Source of the DNA: Glandiceps talaboti
Lineage: Eukaryota; Hemichordata; Enteropneusta; Spengelidae
Reading direction: 5' to 3'
DNA: 64,000 nt
Assembly (NCBI RefSeq): GCF_964340395.1
Contig: NC_135550.1
Location: forward strand, 806,001-870,000
Made by a program: the position numbers and the translations under genes. Shown one piece after another: positions 48,521 through 60,770 of the stretch; position 1 is the stretch's first letter, and each line of letters begins with the position of its first letter. The notes under the pieces were generated by a model. That model saw only the letters and a list, made by a program, of their open reading frames with translations, ran no database searches and was not told the origin of the DNA.

Positions 48521-48652
48521 GTAAATAGTATCAAACTCGTAGAATAGAGTGCTCGATGCTTGGGTAAGCAGGGCGGGAATAATCAAAGTAGGTTGGTTGG
48601 AACTTGAGGTGCTTGGTTGTAACTCCGAGTTTCACGCTCAATGCGTTCATCA

Positions 48653-48656
<4 letters not shown>
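48521..48656 (-). mobile_element. Solo PLE terminal segment between two (TA)n tracts
   Basis: On the minus strand, a hammerhead-like core at one end, then about 90 bp, ATCGAGCACT, CTACG and (TA)n, as in the PLE end at 22.59-22.73 kb. No PLE coding sequence is nearby. (TA)n lies on both sides, consistent with insertion of a terminal-repeat-only copy into a TA microsatellite. Confidence 0.68.
48618..48656 (-). ncRNA. Hammerhead-ribozyme-like motif with intact core boxes
   Basis: On the minus strand: CTGATGA (48648-48653 plus adjoining base), a perfect helix II ACGC/GCGT with loop ATTGA (48634-48646), GAAAC (48629-48633), short helix III AC/GT with loop TCGGA, and a GTT-type cleavage triplet. 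Both conserved boxes match the hammerhead consensus. Helix I is weak, as in the other copies. Confidence 0.72.

Positions 48657-48731
<75 letters not shown>
48657..48731. repeat. (TA)n microsatellite, right of solo PLE terminus
   Basis: About 74 bp of uninterrupted TA. Confidence 0.96.
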
Positions 48732-48732
<1 letters not shown>

Positions 48733-50580
48733 CTTATATACACTGTGAATGACCTCTATTGACGATTTTCAAAGCTATTGTTATCAGATGCTAACGAAAA
48801 GAGGATTCTTTGGAATTAACATTATGTCATTAAACCAATATCCTCTGCTATGTAGGCTGAAAATTCTGTAAAACATATATTGCGATATTGCCGCATGTTT
48901 TTCATATTGACCTTGACGAGTGTAATCAGACACAAGCACGTCCCGCCCTAAGGTCGCAGCAATAAATTGTACAGTCGTTTGAGGGCGCTATTTGAACTTG
49001 GCGAACTCATCAGGACTGGTTGTTTACGTACGTGTATCTAGGGCCTGAGTGTGTATATACGTCCTTGCTCACTGCTATGAACTGTGTAATTTCTCGTTAA
49101 GTTTTAGAAAAGATGTTTTTAAGTACGTCTCAATTGTGGTAACATGACTGCAGGGGAGGGGCGGCAAATAATGTGTGCCCGGTAAGTTTACTTTCCCCCT
49201 ACCGAGGTAAAGCTATAGTTTAATAGTTTGGGGAAGCAGAGTCGTGAGTAAGTTTCCGAACTCGTAAAAGTTTTAGTTCAATTATTAAATTGAATAGGCT
49301 TGTTACAGAAAGAACGTAAGTTAGTAATCGGTGTGTGTTAATGTTGATCTTAATAATATATAGTGTTGCAATCGTAACGCACTATTGTACGTCCTATCCT
49401 AGTCTGCATGCGCAACATTCACATTTATGTCGACCCTATCACTCAGAGGAGTTCGTGGCATTTTGCTAATTTCCAAATTTCCTATCATTTGTGACGAAAA
49501 TTTGGAGACAGATTCACATAACTGAGGTATCATTGCTGTCACATATAATACATAAAAACATCACGCGGGTACGAATTTTTCTGTGCTTAGAGCAGACATC
49601 ACGATTGGGTGATAAGCAATCGATTGTTCCCATCCCAAAACACTTACTTATACAGTGCACCCTCTCCAAAGTTTTATCTAATGAAAGCATATTTATTGAT
49701 CTCTTGGGTCGTTCTAATGAAAGCATATTTATTGATCTCTTGGGTCGTGGTGTTCTTTTGGGGCTATGAGGCTTAACCAAAAACACGTACGAAATAGGTC
49801 ACATTTCGCTTTGATTACATATTTTCTACGAATTTGCCGAATTTTACTTCAATCATACTTGATAGCAAAACTTCTTGATATATCTGGAGAAAAGTAAGAC
49901 AATATGTTCACCACTTCTGACAAAACAAGTGTTTTGATGATCGCTCCTAGCCCATAGCAACGACATCATGCCTCCTAGCAACGACATCATGCCTGCAAAT
50001 ACACGTCCAGCAACAACGGAAATAGAACGACCGTGCGTTTTAACTGGTATGCCAATCGTGTACTTCGTAAATTCTCCGATTTTCGTTAACTTATTATTTG
50101 TAATGTAAAACTTATGTTCGTTATGACTATGACTTACTCATAATATCGCACAACTCGAGATGTATGGACATCCGTGGGTAAACGTACTGGTGTAGATGTA
50201 CATACAGGTATAGTGCAGTTATTTCAATCAAATTGATTTTTTGGCCCTAAAATCAGCGTTCCAACACGTTTACGTTTTCAACCTATTAACGTTACGGTAC
50301 TGTTTATGGATAAAGTTCATCTCTCTAATCAATACGTACATCTAACGATTAGTAATTTTTAATTAATATATGGATCGAAAAAATAATACTTATTAATAAA
50401 GTTATAGGTAGTATAGTTTTAATGAAAAGGTAGTCATAGTAAAGCTGGTTTATTAAAACTAGCAAAGGAAGAGGTTAAAATTGATTTAGAAAAAACCCCA
50501 CAACAACAGCTTTTCAAATCGTTACTTAATTACACGACACCTTGTAGGAAAAGATATTTTTAAAAAAGAAAAAAAGAAGG
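48732..50580. other. No recognised gene
   Basis: Two short direct repeats stand out: AATGAAAGCATATTTATTGA twice near 49680 and 49717 (37 bp apart), and a CCTAGCAACGACATCATG-type repeat near 49948-49992. The opposing frames at 49491-49769 and 49514-49786 run through the first repeat and are not supported as genes. Confidence 0.5.
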
Positions 50581-50717
50581 AAACAATAAACAAACCAGAT
50601 TTAAACTGAACTGCCTCCGGTAAGGGCGAAATCATAGATATTTGTACCTACATTCATTGTTGGAATGCAAAATTCTGAGCTATACGTAACTTTCACGGGA
50701 TTCCAACATTTTAGATA

Positions 50718-51435
50718 ATGTAATAAATAATAATGATAAAGAGAGATTTATAAAGCGCCTAGTATCCATCAATGATGCTCACTGGCGCTTTACAGTAGAA
50801 ACTGTTACAGATAAACTCTCTCAAAAAGGTATGTCTTTAGTCTTAATTTGAAAGTCTCAATACTCGGTACAGAGCGGGCAGTATTAGGTAGTTGGTTCCA
50901 CAGAATTGCGGCAGCGTAGCTGAAAGATCGATCTCCGTACGATTTAAGTCTTGTTCTGGGAACCTTGAGTGTTGTATGATGACTTAAGTGCAGAGATCTT
51001 GTAGGGTTGTTAACTACAATAAGTTCAGCAAGATATTGAGGGGCGAGACCATTTAATGATTTATAGGTGAGAAATAGAATTTTATACTGAATTCTGAAGG
51101 TTACCGGAAGCCAATGGAGATGCATCAGGATTGGTGTGATGTGATCACGTTTCCTTGACTGTGTGATAGGTTGGGCGGCTGAGTTTTGTGCTATGTGCAA
51201 AAGACTAGTGTGAGCATAGTAGTCCAAACAAGAGGGCATTGGCATAGTCTAGTTGTGAGGAGATGGTAGAGTATATAAATTTCTTGCAGGCATCTTGAGA
51301 GAGGTATTTCCGAATGAAACCAATACGACGTACATGTAGATAGATATTCCTGCACGTTCGAATAATGTGTCGCTTAAAATCGTGTGTGGTATCGAATGTA
51401 AACCCGATGTTGCGAGTTATCTTGGAAAGAAATAG
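50718..51435 (-). pseudogene. CR1/L2-like LINE 3' fragment
   Basis: Minus strand. From 51435: ITRNIGFTFD, FIRKYLSQDACKKFIY and SQLDYANALLF in broken frames. Then a 146-codon frame (51245-50805) has HITPILMHLHWLPVTFRIQYKILFLTYKSLNGLAPQYLAELI, RSFSYAAAILWNQLP and FKLRLKTYLFERVYL. This is the C-terminal region after RT seen in the 709-aa element. The 3' UTR has GCGCTTTATAAA and a TAATAA-type tail at 50718-50738. The RT core is absent (5' truncation). Confidence 0.85.
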
Positions 51436-52450
51436 ATAAAATAGATGATGGTTGGTAGGATAGGCGGATAGTTACTGCCGCAACAGAGAAAGCACCCGTC
51501 CATCCAAGTCCTCTCTCAATGTAGTAAGCACTACTGAATATACAGAAAGATTACTTTAAAATCTATCTACTAACTGGAAACAGACATGCTTGTTCATAAT
51601 TCTTTCCATTATAGAAAAGGCAACACTTCCATCATCGATGAAAACGTAACCCAAATTTAGTTAATGGTGTTACACACATACCGCTAACAACACAAACTAA
51701 TGCCACGTGTAAACTGTGTTTGCTGTCAAAATAACATTATCTCTGAAATAGAACTTGGAAAAATAAAAAAAATAAAAACATTAAAGCATGCATCTACTAC
51801 ACGCAATGCTATGGCTTGAAAAAAAAAACATTATTGAAACAGACTATAAATGTTTCTGAACCATTAACTGTAAACAGTTCTTTGTAAAAATAGTTCACGG
51901 ATCAGTTTTTTCATGGTGTACAACGTGATTATGTACGTACGTTACAACTAATAGGCAGTGTACTCAGATGAGTGTTATAATTGACAACGGCAGTTTGTAC
52001 ATCATCCTGGGAAAATTGCATGGGAATGGCTACAATGTAAAGTGTAAACCTCAACTGACATCTCTTCGTTCGTGCCAGTAAACTCAATTTATGAATTATT
52101 TGTAGGAACACTGATTTTACGGCGATTTGATGAAGTAGACTTGATTCCCGGTCCGGCTTTTCGCTCATAGTTTCTTTAATACGACCGGAAAATATTCAAA
52201 TTTCACAAAAGATTGGCAAGGTCTTTGTGCAAGAATTGTCGGTAGATAGCGGGTGATTTGACCTGGAAGTTGAAGCTGACCTGGTTTGACCATGCTCTAG
52301 GTCTTACACGGCAAAACTCAGAAGTGCAAACATCTTCCTAACAGTCGAATTACAAAAAGATCTTCACTTTTGATCGAGAATGAAATAGTAAAGAGATCGC
52401 ATGAATTTATCTTGGCCAATTCTCCAGTAATATTGCCTGCTGATGTGATC
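51436..52450. other. No recognised gene
   Basis: No supported frame; a 79-codon minus frame at 51929-52168 lacks motifs. Confidence 0.45.
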
Positions 52451-52454
52451 TATT

Positions 52455-53640
<1,186 letters not shown>

Positions 53641-54097
53641 TATGACTGATATGTTCACCTGTTGTGGGGTTCCAAGGGGTCTCCTCCCTAGAACATTTGG
53701 AGGATTTTACTCATAAACCCAATTATAGGCTATTCAGAGTATTTCAGGCAATAACTTCCAAGCATTACAGGACAGCATTATCAAGTATCAGAAACTATTC
53801 TTTATACAAAGGGTTGAAAAATGTTCTTAAATACATGTAAGTTAAATGACATCATTATAGTATAGGTCAGCACAACTGATGGTTGTATCATTGTTAAGGG
53901 AGAGTTGGAGAGTTTCTTTACTTTGAGAGTCTTTTAAGGGATTTTTTAGACTATCCTGGAAATAATTTCACATCTCTAAAAGACAGTATCATCTAAATTA
54001 TCAATTAATCTATTCACAGGTTAATATGTTTAAGAAAGGTTTAATACCATTATGACAGTAAAAGGTTGGTTCATTTGATTGTTGGTTGACTACATGA

Positions 54098-55063
54098 GTG
54101 ACCTCTGGGGTGAGGAGTCCTAGTGGGTCTCCCACTAGCAGAACGACGAATGGGAGACGTACGCGTGATGCAGTAAGTGAACTCTCAGTTGTGTCATGGA
54201 ATGCCAACGGAATAAGAAGGCATTTGTCGAATTATGACTTGAAAAACTATCTTTCTAGATTTTCAATTGTCTGTATTTGTGAGACATTTGGAAATAGTTG
54301 TGATCAATATACAGATTTGTTGCCAGGTTTTACCAGATTTGCTAGTTGTAGGCTAAGAACCACCGAAGTTGGTCACAATTCTGGTAGTATATTAGTTTTT
54401 GTCACAGATGAAATTGCGAAACATGTTAAAAGAATCTACCAAAATTTGAATGATGTAATATTTGTCGAGCTCAAGAAAGATGTATTTAATATAACTAGAA
54501 ATATAATTTTTGCATTTACGTATATCTCACCAGAGGGGTCAAACATTCATATTGAAGGTGAACCTAATGGTACTGTACGTTTAGAAAATCACCGTATGCA
54601 GTTATATATTGATCACCAAGATTTTGATTTAATTTTAGCTGGTGATTTAAACGCCAGAACTAGTAAATCGTTAGATTTTATCCCAAAAGACTACCATGAT
54701 GTATCTGATCCTATAGATTATGCTGATTTTAATATTATTGATAGACAATCTAAAGACTTACAGGAAAATAATTTTGGTCGTGCACTGGTTGAACTTTGTT
54801 GTAAAGTAAACATACATATTCTAAATGGCAGTTTTGATGGTGACAAGAATAGCGAGTACACCTGTTGTACTAGCCAAGGTGTTAGTGTTGTTGATTATAT
54901 AATAGCCTCAACTTCTTTGTATGAATTTGTGATATATTTTAAAGTTGGTGAAAGTGATGTATTAGATCACTTCCCTGTCAATTGTCAATTTCATTTTAAA
55001 AACAATACTTATTGTGAACGTGATGATGGAATGGCTATTTCTCCATGGCATCGTTTTTATTGA
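54098..55063 (+). pseudogene. LINE APE-type endonuclease domain
   Basis: The endonuclease nicks target DNA to prime reverse transcription. In this 321-codon frame, the first 15 codons belong to the flanking inverted repeat. The domain runs from about residue 28 with WNANGIR (N35), CICETFG (E62), AGDLNARTS (D183, N185) and VVDYIIAS. The last motif, normally SDH, is LDHFPV here, losing the conserved Ser. The frame then stops, and the linker resumes in another frame at 55114. With later frameshifts the element is inactive. Confidence 0.88.
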
Positions 55064-57013
55064 AAAGATCATTCTTCTGCTGTATTTGATGAGAAACTTC
55101 AAGTCAAGATGAAGTGTCACAAATTGTGTTTGCTCAGTCTGAAAATGATATTGCTAATGACAATATTGATGATGCTGTGTCTTCATTAAATTCTGTCATT
55201 GGCCGTAGAAATCACAAAAGTGTACATAAAGTTTGGTGGGACAGAGAGCGTGAAATCGCTAGGAAAGGCAAATTCCGCAAGCTCAAAAGGTTTCGCACTT
55301 TAAATAATGCTAATGATTTAGTGGAGTACAAATCTGCTAGGAATAATTTTACCCGTCTGTGTCGTAATAAAGTTAAGTGTCATAAGGATAAACAAAAGAA
55401 TTATTTAATGCAAAACGGCAACAGTCCTTTGCATTTTTGGAGTATTATTAAAAGTATCAGGGGAGAATTTGTTGTAAACCAAAAATCGAGTAAAGAGCCA
55501 TATGAGTGGTTTAACACCACGGATGCTAATTCACACATTGACAGAGATTTTGGCTTAAAGGTGCACATAGATTTGGAATCACATGATAATTCATGTACTC
55601 AATGTCAAAACAACATACCCACAAATGTCAATGTAAGCATAACTCTTGAGGAAATTCATGGAGTCGGTAACGGTTTTCCAAACAATAAAGCTCCAGGACC
55701 AGATGGTTTTATCTGTGAGCTTTTCAAAAAGGGTTTGCAACCGCTTTCTCTCCGATTGCTGCTTTTATTTAATTGTATTTTGAGTAACGGTGAATTTCCA
55801 AGTGACTGGGGAAGGGAATTATTTGTCCTTTGTTTAAAAGGGGTTGTAGAACAAATGTGAATAATTACAGAGGGACTTCACTCTTAACAATCATGAGTAA
55901 AACTTTCACTAATATAATAAATAGTCGTCTTCTTAATTGGGCAATGAAAATACTATTTTAGTTGAAGCCCAGGCAGGATTTAGGAAAGGTTATTCAACCT
56001 TAGACAATTTATTTACTTTGCAATCTTTGGCATGTAAGTACCTTTCACACAGAGGAGGTCGCATGTATTGTATATTTATTGATTTTTCAAAAGCGTTTGA
56101 TAGAGTGAATCATGATTACCTTTGGCATAGACATAACTTATGGATTACATGGTAGGGTTCTTAGAGTTTTGCGTTCAATGTATAGTAAACTTCAGTCTTG
56201 TGTTCGTTATAATGATGGCAAAACAGAGTATTTTGATTGTAAGATTGGAACTAGACAGGGATGTATGTTAAGTCCTTTTTTATTTTCTTTGTTTATAAAT
56301 GAGTTATATGAATGACAATGCAGCAGGTAACATTTTGGTTATCGAAGATTTTCCATCGCCGCATCGGTTGGTATTTTAATGTATGCAGACGACGTCGCAG
56401 ATGCGGCAGATTTACCAATTTGGTTACAGCGTAAACTGAATAAGCTGGATAAGTTTTGTAGACATTGGGCAATGGAAATTAATTTGGATAAAACAAAGAT
56501 AATTGTTCGTAATGGGGGACCATTAAGAAGGTATGAGAAATGGTTTTATAGAGGAGGTGAGATAAATTCTGTGACATATTACAATTATTTAGGTTTGTTA
56601 ATTTCCTCAAGATTGTCTTGGTCTCCGGCAAAAAAGAACTTAACAGCGAGAGGAAATAAAGCACTGTGTCAAATTCAAACTGTTTTCAGGAAGTTAGGGG
56701 GGTCTATCACTCAAGAGTTCTTTTAAATTGTTGTACCAATAATCTGCCATGGCAGTGAAATATGGGGATTTACATATGCCGAACATATAAAAAGAATACA
56801 GTATAAGTTTTGTCGTTTTTTGTCATGTAAACAGTCATGTAAATTCAATGGCTCTTCTTGGAGAATGTGGCAGATTTCCTCTATTTTATGTCTTTTTCAA
56901 ACGCTGTATCATGCAGTGGGTAAAATTAATTGGCATGGAAATGACAGGTATCCCAAAGCGGGGTATTTAATGCTGAAAAGACTTGATGACTTAACTAACT
57001 AACTAACTAACTA
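54143..57013 (+). mobile_element. APE-type LINE insertion with 9-bp target-site duplication
   Basis: ACTAGCAGA occurs at 54134-54142 and again at 57014-57022, flanking the element. Removing the element and one copy restores the left arm of the inverted repeat (compare GGCAGATC in the right arm). The insertion starts about 40 bp before the endonuclease and ends with a (TAAC)n tail. It lacks the C-terminal third, which the related decayed copy at 14.5-16.4 kb has, although a tail and target duplication are present. Confidence 0.85.
55114..56999 (+). pseudogene. LINE linker and reverse transcriptase, frameshifted
   Basis: 55114-55860 carries the linker and NNKAPGPDGFICELFKKG. After a shift near 55.85 kb come the NNYRGTSLL block, then ILVEAQAGFRKGYSTLDN and CIFIDFSKAFDRVNHDYL (motif A, 55937-56155), then KIGTRQGCMLSPFLFSLFINEL (motif B, 56112-56315), then LMYADDVADAADLP (motif C, 56379-56726), and YNYLGLLISSRLSW. 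Shifts lie near 55.85, 56.13, 56.3 and 56.73 kb. All catalytic Asp are present in the pieces. The coding match ends at KRLDDL just before the (TAAC)n tail. Confidence 0.87.
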
Positions 57014-57126
57014 ACTAGCAGATCCTTTTCCTATATTAAGACAATTTTTATGTCATTCATTAACCTTTAAGGTAACATTTCATAACGTCGAAAAGGTATA
57101 GTTGATGTAGATTTTAAATGAGTTTG

Positions 57127-57168
<42 letters not shown>

Positions 57169-57660
57169 GTTCTATAGCCCTGATTTCCAGAGCAATGTTC
57201 TGTTCAGTAGCGCTGAATGATTAAACCACACCATAGGTTTTGGTGAACAAATAAGTCTTCAGTTTTGTTTTGAAACAGTCCAGGCTGGAGGCTAGGCAAA
57301 TGGCAAAGAGTTCCATAGTTTGAGGTACATATATGGCAACATTTGAGAATGAACGACATCCATATATGTCTTGTCTGTAATTTGTTGTTGCAAGCAGATA
57401 CTTGTTTGTAGAACGTAGAGTGGGACTCGATGTGTATGGCTGGAGAAGATCACAAATGTACTCCATAAGCCATGAAGAGCTTTATATGTCAACAGTAAAT
57501 TTGTGTAATCAATCCTAAAACGAACTGGTTATCAATTAATGCAGGCTGATGAGAACTGGAGAAATGTGTTTAAAACTTCTTGGTACGAGAGATGATCATT
57601 GCCGCTGTATTTTGAGGACGTTGTAATAGGTTTATGGTGGTGTCAGGAAGTCCGTATAAT
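57127..57660 (-). pseudogene. CR1/L2-like LINE 3' fragment (copy B), sister of copy A
   Basis: Minus strand. The same C-terminal region as copy A at 27.7-28.1 kb: TYKALHGL...EYICDLLQPYTSSPTLRSTNKYLL and TMELFAICLASSLDCFKTKLKTYLFTKTYGVV. It shares both disabling indels with copy A but retains about 10 bp more near NVAIYVPQ. Unlike copy A it keeps the full 3' UTR (AGCGCTACTGAACAGAACAT) and a (GATT)n tail at 57127-57167. The 5' end is truncated at a G-run. Confidence 0.85.
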
Positions 57661-57662
57661 AA

Positions 57663-57697
57663 CGCATTACTGTAGACGGGGGGGGGGGGGGGGGGGT
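57663..57697. repeat. Poly-G tract
   Basis: About 19 consecutive G at 57679-57697 directly at the truncated 5' end of LINE copy B. Confidence 0.85.
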
Positions 57698-58244
57698 CAT
57701 TGTGTTTTGGATTGTGATGGAAGAAAAAAATCCTTTTCTACAATGGCATATAGCCCTGTCTGAAATGTGGTACATGTAAATATTTGTTCTTGTCCCTGTT
57801 TCTTACATGAATTCTTTAATATTACTTATTAGTTCAAACATAACTATACATATACATATTCATGTATTACCTAGCTACTACACTTGTTACAGAACATGTC
57901 ATGTAAATGCTTGGCTGTTTCACAATCAATGCTTCACTTATATTGCACTTTGGGACAAAAGTGAACTTGGAGGTTTCGTAATGGTAATCTTAATATAGAT
58001 AGTTTATAAAAGAAGTTAATCTAAATTGTTTTGCTCATCAGTATGATCTTGTCATAAGAGATTAATACTCATTCTATTTTGGATACTACATGTTATTGAC
58101 ACTACAAATCACCACATCTCATCAGATTCCAGTTTCTATTATACACTAGGTATGACCACCTAAAGTTCTCTAACATACCGGTGACTTTACTATACATGCA
58201 ATATTAATGCCCCTATACCAATGTTACAGGCCCATTTTTATGTG
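57698..58244. other. No recognised gene; loop of the inverted repeat
   Basis: No supported frame. 57785-57815 resembles 21.74-21.78 kb. Confidence 0.45.
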
Positions 58245-59105
58245 ACATAGGAAACTCATTTAAAACTTACATTTACGTTAGCTTTTCGAAGCTTGGAAAT
58301 ATTACCTCAAAGGTTATGAATAACCTAAACATTGCCTTAATAGAAGCAAAAAACTGTTGATCTGCCAGGGGGGAAACCCCAAGGACTCCCTCACCCCCAG
58401 AGGTCACTCATGCATTCAACCAACAATCAGATGCACCAACAACCTTTTTACTGTCATAATGGTATTAAACTTTTCTTAAATATTTTCACCCTATTCTAAT
58501 TTGAGATGATATTGTCTTTTAAAGATGTAAAATATTTGCCAAGATAGTCTAAAATTGCTTTAATCTCCAAAACTTCCCTACCAGTGATACTACCATTATA
58601 TGTGCTGACCTTTACTACATGTATATGATGATGCCATTTAACTTTTTAAGAACATATTTCAACCCTGTGTAAGTTATAAAGAATAGTTTCTGATACTTGA
58701 TGGTGCTGTCTTGTAAAGCATGGATTAAGTTATTGCTTGAAAGGGTCTGAATAGCGTAAATATTGGCTTTAAGACTAAATATCCTCCAGGGCTTCTAGAG
58801 GGAGACCCTCTTGGACCCACATGAGATGAACATATCCTAGTCTCAAGCTCTTCCCCTCTTACTGTCTAGATGCTATCAAAGTATATTTGAAAAGTATTTC
58901 AACCCTATGTAGTTGCTTTTTACATGTTGGTGCTGTCTTGTAAGGCTTGGGAATTATTTTCTGAAAATGTCTGAATAGTCTCAAAATTGGCTTTTCAAAG
59001 TTAAACACCTCCTGGGCTTCTAGGGGGAGACGCCTAGGACCCTCCATAAGAGATGTACATATTCCCTTCTCAAGCTTTCCCCCTACCTTTCACTGTCAAG
59101 ATGCT
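58245..59105. repeat. Right arm of the inverted repeat plus a direct repeat of it
   Basis: 58245-58840 is the inverted counterpart of the left arm. 58841-59105 repeats part of the right arm in the same direction (TATTTCAACCCT, GGTGCTGTCTTGTAA, CTCCTGGGCTTCTAG landmarks). The family therefore has an internal unit of about 300 bp in tandem. Confidence 0.72.
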
Positions 59106-59117
59106 ATTAAACTCCTT

Positions 59118-60475
59118 TTGGAATAATAAAACGTCCAACAGACAAAATACAGACAGCAAGCGACAGAAAAAATACGACCATATTAAAAATTTACATTGTC
59201 ATCTATGAAACCCTGAAAGTAATGCTTATGACACACAATTTTGAAACTAGTAATAGATCTTATTGCAGCAGGTAGTTGATTGTAGAGTGTAGGCGCTGCT
59301 ACTCGAAATGATTCCTTAAAAACATTTGTTCTGGCAAATGGGACTAGTAACGAGCGCAAAGACCGACTAGGTCTATATGGTGAAAGTAATCGACTGATAT
59401 AAGTGGGATATTGGCCATGTAATGCTTTATAAACTGAAACAACGTTATTAAATTTGTAACGATAGGAGAGTGGATACCAGTTTAGCCTGATTAGCATCTC
59501 AGTGGGAGATATGCCGGCGTCGCAATTTAAAATAAGCCTCATGGAACGTTTCAGTAGACTATTTAATCGGGTGTTGTCGATCTTGCTGCAGCAACCCCAT
59601 ACTGCTTGACAATAATCAAAGTGAGGTAAAATAAAGCTATTATAGTATTGCCGCCGTGCCGATTCTGGAAGGAAGCACTTTATTCGCGCCAAGAGATATA
59701 ACTTAGATTTAATTTTCTTCACAATATTGTTTACATGTGAAGACCATGACAAATCATTGTTTATGACTATTCCCAACAACTTTTCACTTAGAACATTTTC
59801 AATATCATAATCATCCAGTTTCACATTCAAGTCACTACGTGACAAGTGTGTTCGTTTCTGTCTAGTTGTAATTAGCATACATTTTGTCTTGTCAATGTTA
59901 GGGCACATTTTGTTTTCAGTACACCAATCACTGATACTACCAAGAACACCGTTTAACTTGTACTCAAGATCTGTCACTGACTGTGCCGACGTATGAATCG
60001 TAGAATCGTCAGCAAACATATCGATTTCACAATTCGAAGTACAAAGTGGCAAATCGTTGATATACAAGAGAAACAGAAGCGGTCCTAATATCGATCCTTG
60101 GGGTAACCCAACCTCTAGGGGAACGCTATCAGAAATACAACCATTTATAGAAACCCGTTGCTTCCTATTCGCGAGATATGAGTTGAATAAATTCAAGGAT
60201 GTTTTATTAACACCATAAATATGCAATTTATCAAACAATATTTCATGATTCACAAGGTCAAACGCCTTCCTCAAATCAAGGAAGACTACACCAACCAGAT
60301 CTTTGTTGTCAATGTGATTACACCAAGAGTCTAATAATGCAGTTAATGCCGTTTGACAAGAATGAAAAGTACGAAACCCAGACTGTTTATCATGAAGCAG
60401 TTCATTGTGGTCCAAATAAGTGATAAGGTGTTGATGGATATGTCGCTCAAAGGTGTCACTTTGGCTTCTTTCCAT
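59118..60475 (-). mobile_element. Third LINE lineage, reverse transcriptase region
   Basis: Minus-strand element with a 430-codon frame and a short 3' UTR ending near 59118 (TTTTATTATTCC). Immediately upstream of the frame, the start of RT is deleted: KVTPL in one frame is followed directly by FERHIHQH in another. This removes the block that normally reads about NYRPIS. A duplicated piece at 60549-60745 extends its 5' side. Confidence 0.85.
59183..60475 (-). CDS. LINE reverse transcriptase frame, N-terminally damaged
   Basis: An RNA-directed DNA polymerase of a non-LTR element of the Jockey/CR1 supergroup; I cannot place the clade. Of 430 residues: QSGFRTFHSCQTAL (31-44), motif A VVFLDLRKAFD with D67, motif B LPQGSILGPL (124-133), motif C FADD with D156/D157, then SDWCTENKMCPNIDKTKCM. 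The C-terminal region has LARIKCFLPESARRQYYNSFILPHFDYC and LLKRSMRLI, the usual post-RT motif. The C-terminal half is intact, without stops. The annotated start Met is not real: upstream RT block 1 is deleted with a frame change. Confidence 0.88.
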   Translation of the reverse strand: MERSQSDTFERHIHQHLITYLDHNELLHDKQSGFRTFHSCQTALTALLDSWCNHIDNKDLVGVVFLDLRKAFDLVNHEILFDKLHIYGVNKTSLNLFNSYLANRKQRVSINGCISDSVPLEVGLPQGSILGPLLFLLYINDLPLCTSNCEIDMFADDSTIHTSAQSVTDLEYKLNGVLGSISDWCTENKMCPNIDKTKCMLITTRQKRTHLSRSDLNVKLDDYDIENVLSEKLLGIVINNDLSWSSHVNNIVKKIKSKLYLLARIKCFLPESARRQYYNSFILPHFDYCQAVWGCCSKIDNTRLNSLLKRSMRLILNCDAGISPTEMLIRLNWYPLSYRYKFNNVVSVYKALHGQYPTYISRLLSPYRPSRSLRSLLVPFARTNVFKESFRVAAPTLYNQLPAAIRSITSFKIVCHKHYFQGFIDDNVNF

Positions 60476-60770
60476 ATACTGGGAAAACTACCCGAGCGAA
60501 TGAACCTATTGAAAATTGCAGTCAAAGATGGAGCAATAATATCAGCAGACAAATCATTGTTTATGACTATTCCCAACAACTTTTCACTTAGAACATTTTC
60601 AATATCATAATCATCCAGTTTCACATTCAAGTCACTACGTGACAAGTGTGTTCGTTTCTGTCTAGTTGTAATTAGCATACATTTTGTCTTGTCAATGTTA
60701 GGGCACATTTTGTTTTCAGTACACCAATCACTAATACCACCAATATATTTAGTCTGTGTAGTCAACAATT
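60476..60770 (-). mobile_element. LINE 5' piece with template-switch duplication
   Basis: 60549-60745 duplicates 59750-59945, part of the same LINE's RT, in the same direction with only about two differences. It is fused on the minus strand to ADIIAPSLTAIFNRFIRSGSFPSIWKEAKVTPL, a normal upstream RT segment. The order is thus RT-middle, RT-start, RT-middle, RT-end. It looks like a template jump during reverse transcription or a local duplication. Confidence 0.8.

Larger units (their letters stand above)
53660..57126. repeat. Left arm of a large inverted repeat, split by a LINE
   Basis: 53660-54142 and 57014-57126 together are the reverse complement of 58245-58840 at roughly three-quarters identity by eye. 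Shared landmarks are CAAGTATCAGAAACTATTCT, TAATACCATTATGACAGTAA, GTGACCTCTGGGG and TTTTAAATGAGTTT. The LINE at 54143-57013 was inserted after the arm existed. No frame is supported in the arm itself. The family is unknown to me. Confidence 0.75.

Noticed and set aside
48239-48743. Frames rich in Ile-Tyr
   Set aside because: They are translations of the TA tracts around the solo PLE terminus.
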